Part shown: piece by piece, positions 17,695 to 27,500 of the stretch
Layout of the letters: each line of letters opens with the position of its first letter
How positions within the stretch are numbered: the stretch's first letter is position 1
Assembly: GCF_003712195.1 (NCBI RefSeq)
Contig: NZ_RDSD01000025.1
Coordinates: forward strand, 1 to 61,614
Source: Proteiniphilum sp. X52
Lineage (GTDB): Bacteria; Bacteroidota; Bacteroidia; Bacteroidales; Dysgonomonadaceae
Direction: 5' to 3'
DNA: 61,614 nucleotides
Notes under the pieces: generated by a model
Database searches by the model: none
What the model was told of the DNA's origin: nothing
Seen by the model: only the letters and a program-made list of their open reading frames with translations
Program-made: the position numbers and the translations under genes

Positions 17695-18960
17695 ATGAGA
17701 ATTGTTTATTATTTACTCTTTTTCTTGTGTGTTACTTGTGGTGCCCATTTGTCCGCACAACAGGTTTCTCCGGAATTACAGGCGAAATGGGATAAGGAAA
17801 ATTCTCTTCCTGAAAATCCATTGCTTCATCACGCGCCGTCTCGTCTGCCGGACCGGATAACCCTTGTTCCCGCCTCTTCCCTCGCGGATGAAATGGCGGT
17901 CATATGGAGAACCGATACCACTGTCAAAAGCAGCAGGATAGAGATAATTGCCGCGGATACCCTTACTTTTCCCAAGGAAAACCGTCGACGCTTCAACGGA
18001 TCTTATAATGTTGTTCATTATAAAGATTACCCGATGCATTACCATAAGGTGATTGTCAAAAACCTGGATCGGGGAACATTGTATAAATACAGAGTAGGCA
18101 ATTCTCCCGATTGGAGCCCGTGGCACACCTACAGGCATGGGAATTTCGAAGATACCGTGAGACTATTGTATTTCGGCGATACCCAAAACGGTATTTATGA
18201 ACATACGACGAAAATTTATAAGGAAGCTGCCAAAAAATTCGACAATGCGGGGCTCGCGGTATATATCGGTGACCTGATCAATCACGCCGATAACGACTAC
18301 GAATGGTCGGAATGGCATGCCGCCACCGGCGACATAAACACAACACTGCCTGTGATTGCCACACCGGGCAATCATGAATACCTCAAAAACCTGGATGGCA
18401 AGAAAACGCGACTTTCGGCCTATTGGACATCCACTTTTCCCTATCCGTATGAATGGGATGCCGGACAGTATTATATGGACTTCGGCTTTGTCCGTTTCAT
18501 TGTCCTGAACTCCAATGAGAAATTGGACGCGCAGGCGGAATGGTTGGATTCCCTGCTAAACAACACGCAACAGGATTGGGTGGTGCTGGTATCCCACCAT
18601 CCGGTATTTTCGGGAGCGAAGAACCGGCAGAATAAAGGATTACAGGAAAACTGGCTTCCCGTAATAAAAAAACATAGAGACAAAATAGGATTGGTGCTGC
18701 AGGGACATGACCATACCTATGCCCGCGGGGGCTTTCCTGAACGCGATGTCAACAAGACAAACCCTTCTCATCCGGTATTTACCGTGACAGTGATAGGGGA
18801 TAAATTTTATGAACTGGATCGGCAGCCGTGGATGGATGTCGCCATATCCCATGTCAGCTCGTACCAGTATATCGAGTTGACAAGAGATAGAATTACATAC
18901 AAGGCATATAGCGAAACAAACCATCTGATCGATCAATTCGAAATCAATAAACCGGAATGA
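17695..18960 (+). CDS. secreted purple-acid-phosphatase-like metallophosphoesterase
   Basis: 421 residues with a signal peptide (cleavage near HLSAQ). A fibronectin-like N-domain (about 45-150, MAVIWRTD, YKYRVG) is followed by a calcineurin-like phosphoesterase domain with all metal motifs: FGDTQ, YIGDLINHAD, TPGNHEY, VSHHP and GHDHTYAR. These are the five motifs of purple acid phosphatases. It would remove phosphate from a periplasmic substrate. The stop codon overlaps the start of the alpha-galactosidase (ATGA), so the two are translationally coupled, which hints at a phosphorylated galactosidic substrate. That link is inference. Confidence 0.85.
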   Translation: MRIVYYLLFFLCVTCGAHLSAQQVSPELQAKWDKENSLPENPLLHHAPSRLPDRITLVPASSLADEMAVIWRTDTTVKSSRIEIIAADTLTFPKENRRRFNGSYNVVHYKDYPMHYHKVIVKNLDRGTLYKYRVGNSPDWSPWHTYRHGNFEDTVRLLYFGDTQNGIYEHTTKIYKEAAKKFDNAGLAVYIGDLINHADNDYEWSEWHAATGDINTTLPVIATPGNHEYLKNLDGKKTRLSAYWTSTFPYPYEWDAGQYYMDFGFVRFIVLNSNEKLDAQAEWLDSLLNNTQQDWVVLVSHHPVFSGAKNRQNKGLQENWLPVIKKHRDKIGLVLQGHDHTYARGGFPERDVNKTNPSHPVFTVTVIGDKFYELDRQPWMDVAISHVSSYQYIELTRDRITYKAYSETNHLIDQFEINKPE

Positions 18961-20990
18961 CTTTGGATAAAAAGATCTTTACCTTGGTTATTTGCCTTAC
19001 AGGCCTGTTGTTGAACCTCACTGCCCAAACGAACCCGTTTGTCTGGCTGGATAGTAAGACTCTTCGTGTGATGGATGGTATGAGCGAGCAGTTTTACCTG
19101 TGGGAAAAAGGAACTTTGACGATGTTGCGGGCAAGACCATTATCCGGTTCGCATATCGATGTCTTTTCATCCGTGCCCGCCGATAGGAGCAACGACAGCG
19201 ATCCCACCGGGACGTTTTGGAAAGCCGTCAGGGTAGAGGCAACCGAACGGACTTCGGCATACTCACAAATAGATATGCATGCTGTTTTCCCGGATTATGA
19301 ATTGATCCGGAGCCTGCGTGTGTATGACGATTGTCCCGGTATTGAATGGCGGTTGGCCATGAGGGGGAAGAACAGTTTGTTTCCGGTGGTATCCTCTTCC
19401 GGTTCCGACCTTGTGGAAAATCCCGCGTTATTGAACGGCAGCGCGCCCTATTATCACTTTTTACCATTTTCCTCGCCGCATTATGCAACGAGAATAGTCT
19501 CTTTCCGCGAGGCGACGGATCATCATAGCAATATTGTCCGGTCAAGCACGGAATTGCCCTATCGGAAACCGCAATATTACGAGGGAAATGTGCTGATTGC
19601 GAGAAATAACCGCAAAAATGAATTTCATCTGGTAGTAAAACAGTCTCCGTTGCAGGATGCACAGTCCGCCTACACCGGATTTGATTTCAGTACGGACTTT
19701 TCAGGTATCAAAGTTCATTCCCCGGGCTTTGATTTTGGGTATGATCCCGGAAGAGACACCTGCTGGCAGGAAGCATATTGCCTGTTCACGGTAATGTACG
19801 CCGGAAGCGAGAAAACGGCACTGAACCTGTATAAGAAGTATGAACTGACGGTTCATCGATATCTTCCTCACATGGATAACACGTTTACCATGAATACGTG
19901 GGGGGATCGCAACAGGGACAGCCGGATCAATGAGGCGTTTATCCTGAATGAGTTGGAGGCCGCTTCGAGACTTGGCATTACCCATTATCAGATAGACGAT
20001 GGCTGGCAGCAGGGCCTTTCAAGGAATTCGGCCCAGAAAGCCAATATGTTGTGGGATGATTGGGGTGCTTCCGATTGGGAGGTAAATAGCACCCGCTTTC
20101 CGAACGGATTGGCAAAGGTAAAGGAAAAAGCCGCTTCGATGGGAATATCACTTGGATTGTGGTTCAATCCTTCCAAGAAGGGGAATTACGCGGCATGGCA
20201 ACGGGACAAGGATATCCTCACCGGCCTGCATGGGACACATGGCCTGTCATGGATAAAGATAGACGGGTTGGAGATTGGCGACAAACTTTCGGAGAGCAGG
20301 GTGCGACAGATGTTACAGGGGGCAGCCGAGGAAAGCGATTTTCGTTTGCAGTTTAACATGGATGTGACAGCGGGAAAACGCGGAGGTTATTTTTATTTCA
20401 ACCGCTTGGGCAATATCTTTCTGGAAAACCGTTATACCGACTGGGGAAACTATTATCCTCATTTGACGTTGAGGAATATCTGGTCGTTGGCCGAATATGT
20501 TCCGATACAAAGAATTCAGGTTGAATGGCTGAACAAATGGAGGAATGAGCAACAGTATCCGGAAAACGATCCGCTAAGTCCCGGCAATATACCGTTTGAT
20601 TATCAGTTTGCCATCACCATGATGGGACAACCGCTGGCTTGGATGGAAGCAACGGGATTACCTGACGAAGCCTTCGATGTGAGAAGCCTGATCGATATCT
20701 GGAAATCGGAAAGAAGCCGGATGCAGCAAGGGGTCATCTCCCCGGTGGGGCAGATCCCCGACGGGTTTAGTTTCCCGGGTTTCGTGAGTTGTGCGGACGA
20801 CAGGGTATATGTGCTTCTGTTCAGGGAGAATACGTCACATTCCACAGGGAGATATGATTTGTCGCGGGATATAGATGAGATGAACTTCGTGAAACTGGCA
20901 GGCGACGGTGCAATCGTTGATGTGGAGGGTAGCACTGTGGAGGTGAATTATACCAAGCCTTTTCAGTTCCTTTGGGGGTATTTATATTAA
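18957..20990 (+). CDS. GH36-like alpha-galactosidase
   Basis: 677 residues with a signal peptide (cleavage near LTAQ). An N-terminal beta-sandwich (about 25-290) precedes a TIM barrel with YQIDDGWQQG, GLWFNPSK, SWIKIDG and LENRYTDWG. D436 in KID is the expected nucleophile and D495 the expected acid/base, about 60 residues apart as in GH36 clan-D enzymes. It should release terminal alpha-galactose in the periplasm. It overlaps the phosphatase gene by 4 nt and is the last gene of the plus-strand operon. The family could also be scored as a GH27/GH31-like neighbour of clan D; GH36 fits best. Confidence 0.82.
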   Translation: MTLDKKIFTLVICLTGLLLNLTAQTNPFVWLDSKTLRVMDGMSEQFYLWEKGTLTMLRARPLSGSHIDVFSSVPADRSNDSDPTGTFWKAVRVEATERTSAYSQIDMHAVFPDYELIRSLRVYDDCPGIEWRLAMRGKNSLFPVVSSSGSDLVENPALLNGSAPYYHFLPFSSPHYATRIVSFREATDHHSNIVRSSTELPYRKPQYYEGNVLIARNNRKNEFHLVVKQSPLQDAQSAYTGFDFSTDFSGIKVHSPGFDFGYDPGRDTCWQEAYCLFTVMYAGSEKTALNLYKKYELTVHRYLPHMDNTFTMNTWGDRNRDSRINEAFILNELEAASRLGITHYQIDDGWQQGLSRNSAQKANMLWDDWGASDWEVNSTRFPNGLAKVKEKAASMGISLGLWFNPSKKGNYAAWQRDKDILTGLHGTHGLSWIKIDGLEIGDKLSESRVRQMLQGAAEESDFRLQFNMDVTAGKRGGYFYFNRLGNIFLENRYTDWGNYYPHLTLRNIWSLAEYVPIQRIQVEWLNKWRNEQQYPENDPLSPGNIPFDYQFAITMMGQPLAWMEATGLPDEAFDVRSLIDIWKSERSRMQQGVISPVGQIPDGFSFPGFVSCADDRVYVLLFRENTSHSTGRYDLSRDIDEMNFVKLAGDGAIVDVEGSTVEVNYTKPFQFLWGYLY

Positions 20991-21053
20991 CCATTTACAG
21001 GAAAGTCTCAGCCGCTTCTTCTCCCGTATGAAAGGAACCCTCCAAAGACTTAT

Positions 21054-21074
21054 AGTGATGAAACGATCATCACT
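21054..21074. terminator. hairpin between convergent alpha-galactosidase and GH43 genes
   Basis: AGTGATG (21054-21060) and CATCACT (21068-21074) form a perfect 7-bp inverted repeat with a 7-nt loop, in the 142-nt gap between converging genes. There is no strong U run on either side, so it is only a candidate bidirectional terminator. Confidence 0.4.
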
Positions 21075-21132
21075 GACACTTGCAATACCGACATCTGCTT
21101 AAATAATTCCAACAGTTTATCAAAAATATTGA

Positions 21133-22257
21133 TCACTCTTCTATTTTCCATTTATCATTCCATCTGATTGTGAAGCGGTCTCCTTCAAATGTGATGGGCA
21201 GCCATACATATCTTCCATCTATGGCATTTTGGGGGTTCCACCTGTCACCGATGTAGATATAGGTATCCGGCTTTCCTTGCACAGGCAGGATATAGGTGCT
21301 TTGCGAATGAAAGGTCGTTTGGGTTGTATCTCCTATACAGGGATCACCCAACTCTTTCCATTCTCCGAATATATTGTCTGATACGGCCGAACGGGCCTGA
21401 TTGGGACGCCAGCCCGTGCAGCCAGACATCATCAGGTAATATTTGCCTTCACGCTTGAACATGGCCGGAGCTTCCATAAAGCGCCCGACAAAGAATCTCC
21501 CATATTTGCCGGTATGAGACAAATAATCATCCGAAAGCTCGGCAATATGTAAAGTGCTGTTCTCTTCCGAGGCGTAGATATGATAGGCCTTGCCGTCATC
21601 ATCGACAAAGAGTGTCATATCGCGCGCCATCTGCCCGCTTTTCATATCTCTTCCCAGGATATTGAGCGTATCGGCATTTGCGGGTAGACTTCCGCCATCG
21701 AAACTCAGATGCAGGGCGGGACTGTCCCCTTTGTGAATATCCAGCACATTGACGGGATAATGACCCGCATTGGGGCGCACGGCCTTGATATATGTATATG
21801 GCCCTGTGACATTATCGCTTATGGCAACGCCACTTAAAGCGCCCTTGTATCCTTTTCCTTTGGGTTCGAGATGAAACCACATGACATATTTCCCCGTCTT
21901 GCCATTTTTGATCACTTTGGGCCTTTCGAGAATACACCCCGCCTCGATATCACTACCCGATGAAGGGGGCATTACGGCCAGGACGATTCCCTCATCGGTC
22001 CAATTGTACAAGTCGCGCGAGGAATAACAGTGCACGCCCACATTGGCCAAATTGCCGTTTTCGCCTTCTGTCTTGTGCTCGCCAAACCAATAATATACCC
22101 CCTTGTCGTACAAGAAACCGCCTCCGTGCGCATTGATGTGAACGTGATTGTTGTCCGGCCAGATTTCACCGGGAAAAAAGTAGCGGTTTCCAGATGGTCC
22201 CGCACAGGCTGACAACAGCATCAAAGCGGCCAGTGTAAATGTAATTCTGCTTTTCAT
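21133..22257 (-). CDS. GH43 lipoprotein, exo-beta-1,3-galactanase-like
   Basis: 374 residues, lipobox LLSAC. A single five-bladed propeller domain. Visible motifs are HINAHGGGFLYDKGVYYWFGEH, split here as HINAHGGG and YYWFGE, then LERPKV, MARDMTLFVDDDGKAYHIY, FMEAPAMFK, HSQSTYI and YIGDRW. The usual catalytic-base Asp of GH43 is replaced by the AHGGG segment and a Gln stands in SQST. Both features are known from exo-beta-1,3-galactanases of GH43 subfamily 24 and relatives. It starts 8 nt after the GH110 gene and should act with it on galactan-like or galactose-capped chains. Family is firm; subfamily and substrate are inferred. Confidence 0.8.
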   Translation of the reverse strand: MKSRITFTLAALMLLSACAGPSGNRYFFPGEIWPDNNHVHINAHGGGFLYDKGVYYWFGEHKTEGENGNLANVGVHCYSSRDLYNWTDEGIVLAVMPPSSGSDIEAGCILERPKVIKNGKTGKYVMWFHLEPKGKGYKGALSGVAISDNVTGPYTYIKAVRPNAGHYPVNVLDIHKGDSPALHLSFDGGSLPANADTLNILGRDMKSGQMARDMTLFVDDDGKAYHIYASEENSTLHIAELSDDYLSHTGKYGRFFVGRFMEAPAMFKREGKYYLMMSGCTGWRPNQARSAVSDNIFGEWKELGDPCIGDTTQTTFHSQSTYILPVQGKPDTYIYIGDRWNPQNAIDGRYVWLPITFEGDRFTIRWNDKWKIEE

Positions 22258-22265
22258 TATACCTG

Positions 22266-24125
22266 TTACTGTTGATAGAAAAAAATGTTCGGTTTATTCA
22301 CAATCTCTTTTTTAAAACCAGCTTGTTCTTCCAAATAGACATCTCCACATTGGAAAGAACTGATCTCCATCTCCCGGTCTCCGACAAATGAATTTCCTTC
22401 AATTGCCACGCTGTTGCAATTTTGGAGGTCGATAAATGGCAGGCCATTGAAGATGGGCTTGTATTGGTGAGTCTGTATAAACTCATTGTTCCTGATAATG
22501 AGTTTGTCCACACTCAAGGCATAGACAACCTGCACATCGAAGGTTTTGATCAAGTTGTCCTCAAACAGAATTCTACCGTGATAACAACCCTTAGTCCTTT
22601 CAGACTTCGGTATTTCCGGCGAAATCTGCAATACCGATTGGGGTACTTCGCCTCCCTTACCCATGTTGACGAAGGTATTGTTACGAATGACAACATCTGT
22701 TACATTTCCTGACTCGAACCAGGAATTGGCATCACCGGCAATGAGGATGCCTGCCATCATTGAATCGAAATAATTGTCTTCTATCAAAACCGGTTTGGGC
22801 GTAGATAACAATATACTCCGTGCCCTGTTGTTCCTTACCGTACAGCGCCGCATGACCACATCCGCGGTGTTGGTTAGATTTTCCACGCTCAGGCGGACGG
22901 ACTTATCCATCTGGGGAAACGGCTGCGCAGAACGGATTACCCAAAAATTATCGTCGATCATTTTAACGTCCTTCACCACGAATCGGTGCACAGGCAACAG
23001 GCTCTTGCGATCTACCAGTTGTAGCGTATCACCCACCGAGGCGAACAAGAATCCTTCTTGTTGAACATGTCCGAATCTCAGGAATATACAGTCATCAGAT
23101 ATATTCTCATCAACGACCATATAAGTACCGTGCACATTGGTAGCATCGTCCAGCATATTTTCAAAGACGCAATCTTCAAAGTGGATGGTCCCTCGGCAAT
23201 TGACGAAGTGGGTCGCATCGGCCGAAGCCGAGATATAGCGTCCCGAGCCTTCACGCAGTCTTACATTGAAGCGGTTCATCGTCACATTTTCAGTGTTTTC
23301 TCCGATCAGGGCCATAGCTCCAGCCATGTAAATATTCATATCGGAAAAGCGCACATCCGACGATGAATGCAGAATGATGCCCGGCACCAACCGATTGCTC
23401 CTATAAGGACCTTTATCAATGTAGATGGATCCCACAGGCGGGACCTCGGTGGCTGCAAATCCAGACAGACGAACGGTCTGCTCCCCTAATTCTTCTGCGA
23501 GCAGTTGCCCTTTCCATTCATGATGCAAGTATTTGGACGTATAATAATAAGGAGCATTTGTCGCCGGATCGAAAACGATGTTCTGACCCAAGGGCTGCGA
23601 CCAGTCGTAACCCTTGTAAAACAAACGCTTGTCCTTGATTTCATAGTTGATGTCTTCCCGCAACTTTATATCGATACTTTTGTTGACCGGATCGTTTGCC
23701 ATCACTTTGCCTTCGAGTATAAACGAAGTATTGTAATCAATGCTGATACCTGAAACAGACACCTCTGAACATCTATTGATATAAAATGGCACAATGGATC
23801 CGTAAAACATAAATTCAGTGCCATTTCCTCTGATTTCGACATTTTTCATTTCGTTGAGATGGAAGGCTATCTTTTTATATCCATTATCGTTATTCGATAC
23901 ACGGACATACATTCCTTTCGCCTTTTCAGGATAAAAATGATACACTCCCTTTTCAAATTCAAGAATCAAATTTCCTGTTTTGTTTTGTTGTAAAGTTTCC
24001 CAAACAATGGAGGTGTAATCGTTTCTTCCGTCAAGAGGTATTTTTACAACAACAGCTTGTTTTCTTGTACACGACACAGCCAAAGTCACACAAACACACA
24101 TGATCAATCCTAAAATCTTCTTCAT
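22266..24125 (-). CDS. GH110 alpha-1,3-galactosidase-like beta-helix lipoprotein
   Basis: 619 residues, lipobox LAVSC. The whole chain is a right-handed parallel beta-helix. Motifs recall the GH110 exo-alpha-1,3-galactosidases of Bacteroides: ADATHFVNCRG, then ENMLDDATNVHGTY with the acidic pair D326/D327, then VVMRRCTVRNNRARSILLST and IEDNYFDSMMAGILIAGD. GH110 enzymes remove terminal alpha-1,3-galactose (blood group B or linear alpha-Gal) with inversion. It is the first gene of a two-gene operon with GH43. A -7 box lies at 24208-24215 and the operator at 24296-24337, at the same spacing as in the SusC promoter, so both operons should respond to the same regulator. Confidence 0.82.
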   Translation of the reverse strand: MKKILGLIMCVCVTLAVSCTRKQAVVVKIPLDGRNDYTSIVWETLQQNKTGNLILEFEKGVYHFYPEKAKGMYVRVSNNDNGYKKIAFHLNEMKNVEIRGNGTEFMFYGSIVPFYINRCSEVSVSGISIDYNTSFILEGKVMANDPVNKSIDIKLREDINYEIKDKRLFYKGYDWSQPLGQNIVFDPATNAPYYYTSKYLHHEWKGQLLAEELGEQTVRLSGFAATEVPPVGSIYIDKGPYRSNRLVPGIILHSSSDVRFSDMNIYMAGAMALIGENTENVTMNRFNVRLREGSGRYISASADATHFVNCRGTIHFEDCVFENMLDDATNVHGTYMVVDENISDDCIFLRFGHVQQEGFLFASVGDTLQLVDRKSLLPVHRFVVKDVKMIDDNFWVIRSAQPFPQMDKSVRLSVENLTNTADVVMRRCTVRNNRARSILLSTPKPVLIEDNYFDSMMAGILIAGDANSWFESGNVTDVVIRNNTFVNMGKGGEVPQSVLQISPEIPKSERTKGCYHGRILFEDNLIKTFDVQVVYALSVDKLIIRNNEFIQTHQYKPIFNGLPFIDLQNCNSVAIEGNSFVGDREMEISSFQCGDVYLEEQAGFKKEIVNKPNIFFYQQ

Positions 24126-24207
24126 ATCTAATTTTTTTTAATTATTCCGGATTATGGAGCAATTGTATCTCTTAAGCCGAAAAAAAAGCGGGACAAATTT
24201 GATTTAA

Positions 24208-24215
24208 CAAATATA
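24208..24215 (-). promoter_or_regulatory. -7 box of the GH110-GH43 operon
   Basis: TATATTTG on the minus strand. No good -33 is present, as expected for an activator-dependent promoter. Its distance to the operator (81 bases from 24215 to 24296) equals that of the SusC -7 box to its operator. Confidence 0.55.
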
Positions 24216-24295
24216 ATTGTAAGTCAAAAGAGGAGGAATATCCGTAAGTACAGAATAGCGGCAATTATATAACAGTCTGAAAAGTGACATTCGAA

Positions 24296-24337
24296 ATGAA
24301 CAAATATATATCCAGCATGAACAAATATACACAAACA
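24296..24337. promoter_or_regulatory. ATGAACAAATATA direct-repeat operator (21-bp period)
   Basis: ATGAACAAATATA occurs at 24296-24308 and again, identical, at 24317-24329. It lies between the divergent GH110 operon and the hybrid regulator gene, just upstream of that regulator's promoter. A close copy (18 of 21 bases in the first half) sits ahead of SusC at 36705-36746. It is the probable binding site of the AraC-type domain of the regulator encoded next to it. Confidence 0.7.
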
Positions 24338-24341
24338 CATA

Positions 24342-24372
24342 TTGACAATTCCACATCTATATTTTATCTTTG
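24342..24372 (+). promoter_or_regulatory. promoter of the hybrid two-component regulator
   Basis: TTGA (24342-24345), exactly 19 nt, then TATCTTTG (24365-24372): a full match to the Bacteroidota consensus. The operator ends a few bases upstream, so the regulator may control its own gene. Confidence 0.65.
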
Positions 24373-24501
24373 AATTCGTCGTGAATGAATATACGGCAAT
24401 ACATCTGTACTTTTTAAACATTGTATATGAAGAACGTTTTCATTAAGCCAGATGACCCGAGGAAAACTTGTTTGAACTCGGGCATGGCGGGAAAAGGTGC
24501 A

Positions 24502-27500
24502 ATGAAATTGAACCTTTATTTTCGTTATTGCACGATACTCTTCCTCCTGAGTCTAACCCTTTGTCTATCTGCCCGGGAAGAAGATGTGATTAAGGACTAT
24601 ATCCGTATCGGTAAAAACGACGGAATCATCAACAATAATGTGACCGCCATATCGGATGACATATACGGACGGATATGGATAGGAACCGCCAAAGGCTTGA
24701 ACATATACGACAGTCACCATCTGTCCACCGTTGAGCGATACACGGGTTCTTATATTTACTCGCTGTATGACACAGGAAGAGAAATGCTCATTGCCACCCA
24801 AACATATATGGACGTATATGATTATGAGCTGGGGACTTTTTCACGCATACGATGGGAAGAAAAAGACCTGGAATTCACTTTATCCATTTTCCCATATGAC
24901 GGTCGGCATGTCATCACGGCAAATGGTGCCATATATAGCTACGAGAAGGGGAAACTGGATTTGTTGAAAAGCGATGTACCCTATGAGTTGATGTGTATAG
25001 ACAAATTCGGGACGATGTGGGGATTACATCGCGAAATGGTCTATAGAATTGATGAAAAATTCGACATTGTGAAATCCTATCAACTGGTAAATAACGACCT
25101 ATCCCCATTGATTGGCATCTGTTTATACCCCGACTCGAAAGGAGCGATATGGGTCGGCACGATAAAAGACGGACTTTACCGATACAACCGGGCATACGAT
25201 GATTTCAGGAAAGAGGAGTTGACCTCGGCCTATCAAATCAACGAAATCGAGAATATCAACAGCATTCACGAAGACAGATACGACCGCCTGTGGATCGGTC
25301 ACAACAGTGGCGTGGCGGTATATGACTATAACAACAACTATTTCACCAACTATATGTTTGAGAATAGTTACAACATCACCCTGACCACGACAGTCACAAA
25401 GATCTATAAAACCAAAGATCAGCATATGGCCCTCGGGACGTTTTTTACGGGGTTCTTTTACATCAAAGACTTGAGTCCCGGCATACGACTCAGCCATCTG
25501 GGCGATAACCGCACAAATACGGGACTCATTACGGCCAACGGTATCGTCAAAGATAAAAGCGACCGCCTGTGGGTCGGTACCAATTGTATGGGAATCAGTA
25601 TTCTGGATGCCAACGGCAAAGTGCTCAGTCATATAAACCACAGCAATGCCTCCATCAATGACAATATCGTCTCCTTAGAAATAGACGGGAGGGACCATGT
25701 CTGGGCAGGGTCGCTATCCAATGGTTTGTATAAGATCGAGCCCGGCGGGAAGATAACGCACTTTATCCATCAACACAACGACCAGAATTCCCTTGCCGGC
25801 AGTAAGGTGTTTGTCCTGCATTCCCTCAACCGTGACAGTCTGATTATAGCCAGCAACAAAGGAATTGATGTCTATTTACATGGTCAGAACAGCTTCTCCA
25901 ATATCATTAGCACGATGCGCGAAGATTATGCGTTCACGAACATTTCCGAGTTTCAGAACTACATTTACGCCACGGATTTGTTCTCCTTTTTTCGAATCGA
26001 CAGAGAAGCGGGCGAAGTGAAAAAGTTCAGTTATCCGCAATACCGGGACAATCATTTCCAGTGCAGCTATGTTGACGTGTTGGGGCGTTTGTGGCTCGGT
26101 ACGGCCAAGGGAGAGCTGTTGCTTTTCGAGCACGACACGCTCACCACCTACCTTTCAGACAAAAATCTGGCCCACAACAGCATTTCCAACATTCAGGGCG
26201 ACGACAGTCAGAATCTTTGGCTGACCTCCGGCAATCACATCCTTCAAATTACCCCGGAGAAAAGCGTAAGACGTATCAATCTGGCCTGGGGGCTTGGAGA
26301 CAATGAGTTTAATGTACGTTCTTCTTATACCGATAAAGAGGGGAGAATCTATTTTGGAACGACAGACGGCCTGATACATTTCCGTCCCCAAGATCTTGTC
26401 ATACAGGAGAAACGACGCCCGGAACTCTATATTTCCGACTTTCGTCTGTTTAAAAATTCGCTGGTACCTGGAGAGTCCGACATCTTGAAAAAACACATCA
26501 ACAACACGGAGAAGATAATGCTTGACCATCATCAGAATATCATTTCCTTTCAAGTTTCCTGCATTGACTTCACGCCCGACGAAGGCATTCCTTACAAGTG
26601 TGTCTATATGCTCGAGAACATTGACAATGATTGGGCAGAACTGAATCCGGCATCAAACGAGATATCCTATACGGGACTTTCAAGCGGGAGATACTTCTTT
26701 CACGCAAAATTAGTGGCGGAAAATGGAGAGACGCTGGCCTCGAAGAGGATAGAATTATACATCAAGCACCCGCTATGGCTTCGCTGGTATATGATTGTGC
26801 TGTACATCATCCTGTTATCTGTGGTTTTGTGGTTCATCAACAAGTATGTCACACGGCAGCGGGAAACGAAAGAAATCATCAGCAAGGCCCGACGCGAGCA
26901 AGACGAATTGACCAGGCTGAATGCGATGAAACTGGACTTCTTTACCTTTATCTCCCACGAATTCAAAACGCCGTTAGCCATTATTTCGACGCTTCAAAAT
27001 GAAATTATCCCCTCCAACCTCGAGGCGGACAGCGATACAAATATCTTCAAAAGAAGTGTAAAACGTCTCGAATTTCTGATTAACCAGCTGATGGACTTCC
27101 GAAATATGGAATCTGAACACACCTCGGTCAAGATTGAAAATTACGACATCATTTCCTTTATCAAAGGAATTTATGAGGCCTTTGTTCCGCTATACAAGCA
27201 CAAGGAGATCGCATATCACTTGGAGAGTGAATTAGACGCGCTTCCGATGATGTTCGATGCAGACAAATTGGAAATGCTGGTCGGCAATTTGTTGAGCAAT
27301 ACCGTCAAACATACCCATCAAGGCGGAAACTGCTATCTAAAGATAAGAAGAGAAGGTGATGAGTTGGTTATCGACATTTTCAACAGTGGGCCCTGTCTCT
27401 CCGACGAACAGAAGGCCCTTATTTTCCAGCCTTATTACCGCACCGATACTTCCGTTACCAACCCCAACAGCGGCATTGGGCTGGCCATTGTCAACAGCAT

